From: Chrysochromulina tobinii
Lineage: Eukaryota > Haptophyta > Prymnesiales > Chrysochromulinaceae
NCBI GenBank assembly: GCA_001275005.1
Contig: JWZX01001195.1
Span: 1-20,162 of the forward strand
Length of the DNA: 20,162 bases
Direction: 5' to 3'
Shown: positions 1 through 7,605 of the stretch, piece after piece
How the letters are laid out: the number at the start of each line of letters is the position of its first letter
How positions within the stretch are numbered: position 1 is the first letter of the stretch
Position numbers and translations under genes: made by a program
The notes under the pieces: model-generated
Told to the model about the DNA's origin: nothing
Seen by the model: only the letters and a program-made list of their open reading frames with translations
The model's database searches: none

Positions 1-41
1 TACATGCACGATACATGTTAGATACATGGGATACGTATCCT

Positions 42-78
42 GATAACAAACCCCCCCAAATTCGATAACAAACCCCCC
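42..78. repeat. 15-bp direct repeat
   Basis: GATAACAAACCCCCC occurs at 42-56 and again at 64-78, a 22-bp offset. It is followed by a CCCCCG/CGGGGG inverted pair around 73-91. Its function is unknown. Confidence 0.7.
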
Positions 79-140
79 GTCACCCGGGGGTGGTCTCACT
101 CTCCCCCTGTGGGGAAGGGTGGTGACGTTCTTGGTTGTTT

Positions 141-160
141 GCTTTGTTTTGCTTTGTTTT
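141..160. repeat. 10-bp tandem repeat
   Basis: GCTTTGTTTT occurs twice in tandem and is flanked by similar T/G-rich sequence (GTTTGCTTTG). It is a simple local repeat. Confidence 0.7.
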
Positions 161-1126
161 GAGAGTTGCGAGCCTGATTATAGTCAAGGCGACTCTCTGT
201 AGAGGGGGTATTGATGGACTATCAAGTCAAATCAGAGGTGGCAAGGTGTCAATCAGAATTCCTCAAAATTCATCAAGGAAAAGACTTCGCGAAGTTTTGT
301 CGATTCACGAAGACGTCGTCGGCTCGAGAACAGGCCACCTGGGCTGAGCTCGGGCGTGCGCTGGCTGAGGCTGCTGAGGTGACAAGCGGAGTGGCGAGTG
401 TCATAGGGAATCTGCTGGTTTTCGGGCAGGCGCTTCGCGCATAATCAGCGACTGCACGGCAAGTCAAGGCGTGGCCGTGCAGGGCTCCGGATTCGTTTGT
501 TGTTCGTGATTTGTCATGCGCGCGCAGCGTGGGGAGGCCTCCATGCTGCGTCTTCAAGAGGGTGCTCGAGAGAATCTTTGAAGGAGATGCTCGTCTGTCT
601 GGTCATTCGTGATGGTGACCGCCATTCTGCGGTAGTCGGGTTGTAGAAGGGGTGGACTCGCGGCGATCTGAGAAAGGTCTCTAGGACCATAAAAAACCCA
701 AAAAGGGTTTCAGGGTTGAGGGCTAACGCCTCCGAGCGCGGGCCGTCCTCGCCGCCTCTACGAATGAGCGCATCCACGGTTGTCACAGTAGAACCCAGGA
801 CCCGAACCATCGGAACCATGACTTGCAAAAGTTGTCAATTGAATGTTGAGCTATCGGTAACCGGGTCGTCGCGCTAGGGAAGTAGGAATACCTCTACTGA
901 ACTCTGAAAACGAAGCTACCTATAGGGGTATACTCCAGATATGACGAATCGCATGCATATGCGTGGGGCGTTGGAAACCGGGAATCGAAGCGTCAGTCAT
1001 ATAATCCCAATTTATACCCGTCCGCACTGCGCAGAGCCGCACCCGCAGACGGCAGACCGCACACATTGCCGTAACAACCTTGAGGCACCCGATGTGACGC
1101 GCGCGCGGCCACGCCGCCTGGCGTGT

Positions 1127-1970
1127 TCATGAGCAGCCGTAGCGGTGGCACTTGCACGGGGCGGGCTTGAGCTGATAATCCTGGCCCGGCGGGGCACCCT
1201 CGATTTTGCAGCAGTAGAGCGTGGCCATCGGGTATGGCAAGAAGCCTGAGGCGCTCGGGCAACAGCCGTACGTGCCGAACTGCATCAGCCAACTGCCGCA
1301 CGGCGTGTGCGTGCTGTAGTTATACTGATAGCCATTCATGCAGCCTTGGTCGCCGCCGGCGGGCTTGCCATTGCATAGGTAGCCGCCCTCTGGCGGCGAG
1401 CTTGTGTCCACGAGAGCGTCCATGCCGACGCCTGCCTTGGGCACCTCGATGGTGACAGACTGCGACACGACGGGCGACGCGAATGGGGTGACCTCATCAT
1501 AGCAAGCACAATTGTCGGGGCAAGAGAGGTCGCATTTGCCGTCGTTGTAGCTGTGCAGGCCATTTGCGCCCGAGCCCGTGCAGCAGTATTCAGCCGTAAA
1601 GTCAAACGGGCGGCCCTGCTCGCAGCACGACTCCTGCGCGTATGTGAAGATGCCGCGCGATCCGCACGGGAACTGAGTGGGCACCGCACGGCACGCTCGT
1701 GAGCTCAGCGACTCATGCCTTCCGTAGGATATCGCAGAAGTGTGGCGCGCATACTTGTTTTGCAAACTCGTAAGCCGTGTCGTCGAGGCAGCCGTGGGTT
1801 GCATTGGGAGTGCAGCCACTCAGCAGCGCTTGCGAGGTGTAGAGGTTGACGCTCTCGGGCGAGTGCGCCTTGAAGAGATGATCCGGACTAGCCATGGCCA
1901 GGTGGAACGCAGACTGAAGTGACCAGAACGACATTCCCCAGGGACTTTCGGACGTGCCAACGATGCGCAT
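1127..1970 (-). CDS. Cys-rich protein of unknown function, two exons
   Basis: I do not recognise this family. Two overlapping minus-strand frames join cleanly if an 82-nt intron (1673-1754) is removed: exon 1 is 1755-1970 (72 codons) and exon 2 is 1127-1672 (181 residues plus TGA), giving 253 residues. Exon 2 has 19 cysteines, including four CC pairs, plus possible N-glycosylation sites (NYS; NAT in exon 1). This composition suggests a disulfide-rich, secreted or surface protein. The predicted start at 1970 gives no signal peptide, and an in-frame TAG lies just upstream (1983-1985). That TAG follows TTTG and could itself be a 3' splice site, so a first exon with the signal peptide may be missing from this model. 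The gene is divergent from the GH7 gene, 142 bp away. Alternatively it is a degenerate copy. Confidence 0.5.
1673..1754 (-). other. Predicted 82-nt spliceosomal intron
   Basis: On the minus strand the segment begins GTATGC and ends CCCACTCAG. Removing it joins codon CAA to TTC in phase 0 and connects two frames that are otherwise broken, just before the first CGSRG motif of the Cys-rich part. It contains the in-frame TGA that ends the upstream frame. Confidence 0.6.
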
Positions 1971-2112
1971 GCGTCCTTCCGTCTACAAACGGGTGTTGTC
2001 GAGGTCAAGGTTCTTCCCGTCGGTGATGCCGTCGGCGTTCACACTTCTGTTCACGGAACATAAGTTTTATCGGTCACTCCGACTTCAACTTCAACAGGAC
2101 GCCTGAAGCATC
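1971..2112. promoter_or_regulatory. Divergent intergenic region of Cys-rich gene and GH7 gene
   Basis: Only 142 bp separate the two predicted start codons, so both core promoters should lie here or inside the neighbouring 5' ends. No clear TATA box is visible. The most AT-rich stretch is around 2061-2072 (ATAAGTTTTATC). A short frame on the minus strand reads through this region up to the TAG at 1983-1985, which leaves room for an extra 5' exon of the Cys-rich gene. Confidence 0.35.
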
Positions 2113-3880
2113 ATGAGTTGCATCATGCGGCTGACGCTCGCCCTCGGCTTCTTCAGCGCGGCTGCCGGTCAGCAAGCCGGCGACGCCAAAAAGGAGGTCC
2201 ACCTGCCCATGCCGATCCAGCACTGTACCAAGGCGCTCGGCTGCAAGTTCGAGGATGCCACCATCGTGCTCGATTCCAACTGGCGCTGGACACACGAGAT
2301 CGGCTGCACCAACTCGTCCAAGTGCAACTGCTTCCTCGGCAACCAGTGGGTCAACGCGACCTGCCAGGGCGTTGACGACTGCTCGCACGTGCGCCTCGCA
2401 CATTTCGGACCACGTCCCCTCGTTGGGTTCCTCGAGCTGCAGCGCTGCACCTTTCCCCCACCCTACCCCACGCCCAAAAGGCGCCTGCAGGGCAGATTAC
2501 GCCCCCCGCCTCATTCGCCATTCGCGCCCCCTTACTTCTCTTCCGCGCGCGCAGAAATGCGGCATCGACGGCGAGGACGCCAAAGGCTACAAGGAAAAGT
2601 ACGGTGCGACCGCCGACGGCCAGGGCGGCGTAAACTTCACCTTCATCACCAAATACAATACTACGGGTGGCAACGGGACCAATGTCGGCACGCGCCTCTT
2701 CCTGCTCGAGAGCCCGGACAAGTACAAGATGTTTCAGCTGCTCAACAAAGAGTTCACCTTCACCGTGGACGGCTCGGCACTCCCTTGCGGTCTCAACGGC
2801 GCCGTGTACTTCGTGGAAATGGATGCCGACGGCGGCAAGAGCAAGTACCCGACCAACACAGCGGGAGCGGCGTACGGCACCGGCTACTGCGATGCGCAGT
2901 GCCCGCACGACATCAAGTGGATCGCTGGCCAGGCCAACCTCATCAACTGGAACCCGTCGCCCTCAGACCCGAACGGGGGTGCGGGCAAGTTCGGCACCTG
3001 CTGCGCCGAGCTCGACATCTGGGAAGCGAACTCAATCTCGACTCAGATGACAGTGCATGCGTGCGAGACGGCGGGGTACCACCCGTGCGACGACATCGAA
3101 TGCGGCGACAACCCGAACCACCGCTTCGACGGCGTGTGCGACAAGAATGGCTGCGACGCCAACCCGTACCGGCAAGGGCTTCACGACTTTTTCGGCCCGG
3201 GCCCCTCGTTCACACTTGACGCGACGAAGCCCATGCAGGTGGTGACGCAGTTCATCACGGATGACGGCACAGACACGGGCAATCTCGTCGAGATGCGCCG
3301 CTTCTACGTGCAGGACAGCAAGTACATCTACCCGCCCAATCCGTCCTACACGCCCCCGGGCAAGAACTACACAGCCATCTCCGATGAGATGTGCCAGGTG
3401 CAGATGACGAATTTTTCGGACCGGTTCGACGTTTTCACGAAAAAGGGCGGGATCGGCGGCATGGGCGCGGCGATGAAGCGTGGCATGGCCCTCGTCTTGT
3501 CACTCTGGGACGACCACGACGTGGGCATGATCTGGCTCGATGCCAACGACCCCGATCCGAAGGACTGGCCGACGCCGGGTGTGCCGCCGCCGGGCGCGCT
3601 GCGTGGCACCTGCAACCAGACGTCGGGCAATTACACGTTCGTGGAGAAGTACCACTCGGATGCTTACGTGATCTACTCGGACGTGCGCTACGGCGAGATC
3701 GGCTCCACCACGGGCCCTGGCGCCCCGCCCCCGCCCCCCGCGTGCCCCGGTGGCACCAAGGACAAGTGCATCGCGCTGTGCGACCCTACCGACCCGGCAA
3801 AGTACGTCGCGTGCGTCCAGAACTGCGACCAGAACTGCCCGCATCTGGACGAGGCGCGCCGCAAGTACATGCCCATCTGA
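2113..3880 (+). CDS. Secreted glycoside hydrolase family 7 cellulase
   Basis: The product is predicted to hydrolyse beta-1,4-glucan (cellulose) outside the cell by the retaining mechanism of GH7. Exon 1 (2113-2388) and exon 2 (2555-3880) encode 533 residues. Residues 1-19 form a signal peptide ([15 protein letters not shown] core) followed by QQAG, which resembles fungal GH7 mature ends. [19 protein letters not shown] and the catalytic block [12 protein letters not shown] are typical of the family. By position E244 is the nucleophile, D246 the assisting Asp and E249 the acid/base. Several N-glycosylation sequons are present. After a Pro-rich linker (about 477-487) comes a six-Cys tail (CPGG...QNCDQNCP) that is not a classical CBM1. 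ATG 2113 or ATG 2125 could be the start; both keep the signal peptide. Cellobiohydrolase versus endoglucanase activity cannot be told from the sequence by eye. Confidence 0.95.
2389..2554 (+). other. Intron of the GH7 gene (166 nt)
   Basis: It begins GTGCGC and ends with the pyrimidine-rich TTCCGCGCGCGCAG. Removal joins DDCSH to [12 protein letters not shown] in phase 0 and unites the two GH7 frames. The body is C-rich (CCCCCACCCTACCCC and similar). Confidence 0.85.
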
Positions 3881-4092
3881 GAAAGAGGCGCACGGCCCGG
3901 CGCGCGCTCGACCTCCTTCAGCGCACCCGGGCCCACTTCCATCCATGCAAACGTATCCGGATCAACTACTACAACGAAGCCACAAATACGACGAAAACCG
4001 GAGTTCTTTTTTTCTCAACTCAAAGAACCTTTTTGAGTTTTCTTCGTGAAAGTTGCGATCGCCGAGAAGCCGAGCGAGATTTACCGGTCCCA
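3881..4092. other. Spacer between GH7 and LepA genes
   Basis: This 212-bp spacer must hold the GH7 3' end and the LepA promoter. It contains a T-run and an inverted repeat at 4017-4039 (AACTCAAA, 7-nt loop, TTTGAGTT). A second, competing pair (GTTCTTT at 4003-4009, AAAGAAC at 4022-4028) overlaps it. No TATA box or clear polyadenylation signal was recognised. Confidence 0.5.
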
Positions 4093-7045
4093 ATGGTCGC
4101 ACTCGTGCCCGTCGTCCTCTTTGTCGTCGGCTATCAACTCAACACCCCCCGCTCATTGCATGTTTTGTTACCGACACGATGGCCAACCTCTTGCCGTATG
4201 GCGTTACCTGACGTCGGTGCTAAGCTGCCACTGCCCAGTGTCTGGTCCGGTCTCAGTGCCGTGCCTGGTCCGGTCTCCTCGCTATCAGAGCTCACGGCAA
4301 ACGCAGAGCTGCTCATGCTAGTCGTAACCACAGAAGGCGCCATGACCGATCAGCTCCGGCAGACGCTGGTAGGCCTGCAGGATATCGCGACGGAATCGGC
4401 GCGTGTGGCAGCGGTCTCGATGGTCGCTCCGACGACGTATCAAAAGCTTACTCGAAAGGCCAAGGTCGAGTACCCGCTCTTGTCCGACCCTGGGCGACAA
4501 TGGCTGGCCGGCTTGGGAGCGGCCCCCGATGGCTCTGTATCGGTACTGCTCGTTGATGCGCCGTCATCGGTGATCCTCAAGCGTTGGGACGGGCGTGGCA
4601 AAGTGCCGCAGACGCTGAGCGAGATCGGTGCTGCGGTCGCCAAGGGTAGGGCAGCACTCGGAAGCGAGGTGAGGGAGCAGCTCGCAGCGGCGGCGGCCGT
4701 GTCGGCAGCCAAGGCTGCCAAGGAGGCGGCGGCACTTGCTGCCAAGGAGCTCGAGCAGCAGGCGGCGCAGCGTGCGGCAGAGGAGAAGGTGAGGGCGAAA
4801 GCCGAAGCGCAGCGGCGGCAGCAAGAAGAGATCGAGGCGCTCAACCGGCAGATGGCGGAGAAGCTCGCCAATGAGCAGGCAGCCAAGGAGGCCGTCAAGA
4901 AGGCCAAGGAGGCCAAACGCGAGGCCACCCAGCAGGGCACACAGAGCAAGGCAAACAAGATCAAGGAGGCGCAGAAAGCGCAAAAGGCGGAGAAGGCAGT
5001 CAAGGTGGCCGTCACGGCGCCGCCGTTGACCGCTGCAGCAGCAGTGAAAGCGCCGGTGCCGGCCGTAATGGCGCAAAGGACGGTCGAGGTGCCCGTTGCG
5101 GCGCCGCCGTTGGCCGCAGCAGCAGTGCTAGCGCCGATGTCGGACGCAGTGGCGCCACCTGCAAAGGCGGTCACCGCCGTTGCAGACGATTATGACGTGA
5201 GCCGCATACGCAACTTTTGCATCATCGCGCACATCGACCACGGCAAGTCCACGCTCGCGGATCGGTTGCTGCAGATCACGAAGACGGTCGCCGAGCGCGA
5301 GATGAAGGAGCAGATCCTGGACAACATGGACATTGAACGCGAGCGCGGCATTACGATCAAGCTGCAGGCGGCGCGCATGGAGTACTACGCACAGGACGGC
5401 CACAAATACATCCTCAACCTGATCGACACGCCAGGGCACGTCGACTTTACGTACGAGGTGAGCTTTCTGATTGGCTCTGATTGCGTCTGATGGTCTGCCT
5501 CATCAGATAAGTCTCCCTCATCAGTGCGAGGGCGCTTCTGATTGGCTCTGATTGCGTCTGACGGTCTGCCTCATCAGATAAGTCTCCCTCATCAGCGCGT
5601 GCGAGGGCGCTTCTGATTGGCTCTGATTGCGTCTGATGGTCTACCTCATCAGGTGAGCCGCTCACTCGCCGCGTGCGAGGGCGCGCTGCTGGTGGTCGAC
5701 GCTAGTCAAGGCGTCGAGGCACAGACGATCGCCAACTGCTATCTCGCCACAGGTCAAGACTTGACGATTGTGCCCGTGCTCAACAAGATCGATCTGCCCG
5801 GAGCTGACGTGGAACTCGTCTCCAAGGAGATCGAGAGCACGCTGGGGCTCGACTGCACGAATGCCATCCCCGCCTCGGCCAAATTAGGCACGGGGGTACT
5901 CGACATCCTCGAGGCGATTGTGAAGCGCATGCCGCCGCCCTCGGACACCATCGACCAGCCGCTGCGTGCGCTCATCTTTGACTCGTATTATGACGCGTAC
6001 CGTGGGGTGGTGGTTTTCATTCGCGTCGTGGACGGCGTGCTGCGCCGCGGCGACAAGATCAGGTTTGCGGCCACGGGCATCGAACATGAAGTCCTCGAGG
6101 TGGGCACGCTCACCCCGGGCGGCGAGCGGCCAACAGCCCAGCTGCGCGCGGGTGAGGTGGGCTACGTCGTCGGAGGCATCAAGTCGGTCAACGACGCGCG
6201 TGTGGGTGACACGATCACGTCCGCGCGGCCCGCTGCGACGAGCGGCGCGCTTCCGGAGCCGCTGCCAGGCTATAAGGAGCCGGTGCCGGTTGTCTACTGC
6301 GGCCTCTTTCCGACCGAGCCAACACAATACCAGCTGCTGCGAGAGTCGCTTGAGAGGCTCTGCCTCAACGATGCTGCACTCCAATTCGAGCCTGAGACGT
6401 CCTCGGCGATGGGCTTCGGCTTCCGGTGCGGCTTCCTCGGGTTGCTGCACATGGAGATTGTGCAAGAGAGGCTCGAGCGTGAGTACAACTTGGACCTGAT
6501 CGTGACGGCGCCCTCGGTCGTGTACAAGGTGACGCTCAATGATGGCACCGAGGTGGACGTGGACAGTCCGGCAAAGCTCGTGGATGCCGATAAGCGCAAG
6601 GCGATCGCCGAGCCATACGTGGACCTCGAGATGTTTTGTCCTAAGGAGTACTCGGGTACCCTCATGGAGCTTGCCCAGGAGCGGCGCGGCGAGTACGTCG
6701 ACCTCAAATTCCTCACTGAGAAGCGCTGCGCCATCAAGTACTCGATGCCTCTCGCCGAGGTGATCACCGACTTTTTCGACGAGATGAAGTCCAAATCGCA
6801 GGGGTATGCCTCGATGGAGTACTCCTTGAGCGGCTACCGCGAGAACGACCTCGTGCGCCTCGACATTCTGATCAACGGCGAGCCCGCGCTGCCGCTTGCG
6901 GCCATCGTACATAGAGAGGCGTCCCATTCCACTGGCAAGGCGCTCACCAGCCGCCTCAAGGAGCTCATCCCGCGCCAGCAGTTCAAGGTGCCCATCCAGG
7001 CGGCCATTGGCGCGAAAGTCGTCGCTAGCTCGCAGATCTCGCCCA

Positions 7046-7082
<37 letters not shown>

Positions 7083-7215
7083 TATCTCGCGCAAGAAGAA
7101 GCTCCTGCAGAAGCAGGCCAAGGGCAAGGCGCGCATGAAGATGATGGGCAAGGTGAACGTGCCGCAGGAGGCGTTCATGGCGATCCTCAACTTAAAAGGA
7201 GAGTCTGCTGGGTGA
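4093..7215 (+). CDS. LepA/EF4 translational GTPase with peroxiredoxin-like N-terminal extension, probably plastid-targeted
   Basis: EF4 is a ribosome-associated GTPase of bacterial-type organelle translation. Exons 4093-5457 and 5653-7215 encode 975 residues, against about 600 in bacteria. The GTPase core shows AHIDHGKST (379-387), RGITIK (418-423), DTPGH (445-449) and NKID (499-502). The LepA-specific C-terminus ([16 protein letters not shown], then VPQEAF) is intact. The extension starts [15 protein letters not shown], like a signal peptide, then a Ser/Pro/Arg-containing stretch, together like a bipartite complex-plastid leader. Residues about 72-185 resemble the peroxiredoxin/thioredoxin fold ([17 protein letters not shown]) but contain no Cys, so peroxidase activity is unlikely. 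Residues about 195-320 are an Ala/Lys/Glu coiled coil. ATG 4093 has a good context (CCAATGG); ATG 4198 is an alternative. A mitochondrial GUF1-like location is possible. Confidence 0.9.
5458..5652 (+). other. LepA intron (195 nt) with duplicated GTGAGC at its boundaries
   Basis: The intron starts GTGAGC and ends CTCATCAG. Removal restores [13 protein letters not shown], the continuous LepA sequence. The length is a multiple of three, and an in-frame TGA at 5488-5490 stops unspliced readthrough. GTGAGC occurs at the donor (5458-5463) and again as the first bases of the next exon (5653-5658), like a duplication flanking an insertion. Confidence 0.9.
5465..5652 (+). repeat. Intronic minisatellite, about 2.6 copies of a 71-75-bp unit
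   Basis: Units are 5465-5535 (71 bp), 5536-5610 (75 bp) and a partial 5611-5652 (42 bp). Each begins TTCTGATTGGCTCTGATTGC and contains CCTCATCAG one or more times. Copy 2 differs by an extra CGCG. The end of unit 2 shares CGCGTGCGAGGGCGC with the downstream exon (about 5669-5685), which suggests the repeat grew from the intron-exon boundary. Confidence 0.9.
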
Positions 7216-7590
7216 GATTGAGGTTATGTTCTGTAGGAAACATACAGCCATGTGTAGTAGGCGGAGGTACAAATAACAAAAACACGAGTCCGCACGACCA
7301 TATCGGTCCCGGAACCGTCGCGCACATGAACCGTCTACCGGTGCCGGAGGGCGGCGGGCCCCGCCGCCGGGCCCGCGCGCGGCGCGGGCCGCGCGCGCGG
7401 GACGACGTGGGCCTCGGTGCCGGGGCAGGGGCCGCCATCTGGGCATGTGCGGCCCATCGGGCGTGGTAACTGAAAACCTCTATGGCTACTGTCTACCGGT
7501 ACCGGGTACGGCACACGTGAATATGAATGCCGAGAGCAGGAGAAAAGCATTCAGTGTGTTGGGTAGTACGATCCTTGACTTACGTTGTAT
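7216..7590. other. Convergent spacer between LepA and glycosyltransferase genes
   Basis: This 375-bp region lies between two 3' ends. It carries GC-rich palindromes (7350-7401), two copies of GTCTACCGGT (7333-7342 and 7491-7500) and a 17-bp direct repeat reaching into the next gene. It has no credible coding sequence; open frames here are GC-bias artefacts. Confidence 0.5.
7350..7401. repeat. Two adjacent GC-only palindromes
   Basis: GGCGGCGG and CCGCCGCC flank GCC at 7350-7368. The second pair is CCCGCGCGCG (7372-7381) and CGCGCGCGGG (7392-7401) around a 10-nt loop. Together they form two strong adjacent stem-loops between convergent gene ends. They could act in transcript 3' ends or be a short satellite; neither is shown. 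Confidence 0.7.
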
Positions 7591-7605
7591 TCAGGGTGTT
7601 GGGTA
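7549..7605. repeat. 17-bp direct repeat across the glycosyltransferase stop codon
   Basis: ATTCAGTGTGTTGGGTA (7549-7565) recurs with one mismatch at 7589-7605, a 40-bp offset. The second copy includes the stop codon and last codons of the minus-strand gene, so the 3' end appears locally duplicated. Confidence 0.65.

Larger units (their letters stand above)
1..1126. other. Gene-poor left flank
   Basis: I see no gene that I can support here. Short open frames exist, for example 211-444 on the plus strand (77 codons) and 514-828 on the minus strand (104 codons), but neither has recognisable motifs, a membrane segment or a splice partner. The stretch holds three GATACATG/GATACGTA-like units near 10-40, a duplicated GATAACAAACCCCCC, C/G runs able to fold around 73-125, and a short T/G-rich tandem repeat. 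No tRNA-like T-loop or rRNA-like segment was seen. It could be intergenic DNA, a decayed element, or the 3' end of a gene lying to the left. Confidence 0.5.

Noticed and set aside
211-444. 77-codon plus-strand frame
   Set aside because: It has an ATG and fairly normal composition, but no motif, no splice partner and no recognisable relative; too weak to call.
514-828. 104-codon minus-strand frame
   Set aside because: No domain or signal was recognised, and the flanking DNA is repeat-bearing; it could be a relic but I cannot support it.
3391-4092. Upstream part of the long plus-strand frame that runs into LepA
   Set aside because: It overlaps the end of the GH7 gene in another frame and has an Arg/Pro/Gly-rich shadow composition; LepA is started at ATG 4093, where a signal-peptide-like sequence begins.
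4440-5174. 244-codon minus-strand Ala/Ser-rich frame
   Set aside because: It is antisense to the Ala/Lys/Glu coiled coil of LepA and low in complexity; the plus strand is explained.
5447-5665. Repeated peptide frame on the minus strand across the LepA intron
   Set aside because: Its periodic peptide is only a translation of the intronic minisatellite.
5884-6927. 347-codon minus-strand frame
   Set aside because: It lies wholly antisense to conserved LepA sequence; GC-biased third positions keep the opposite strand free of stops.
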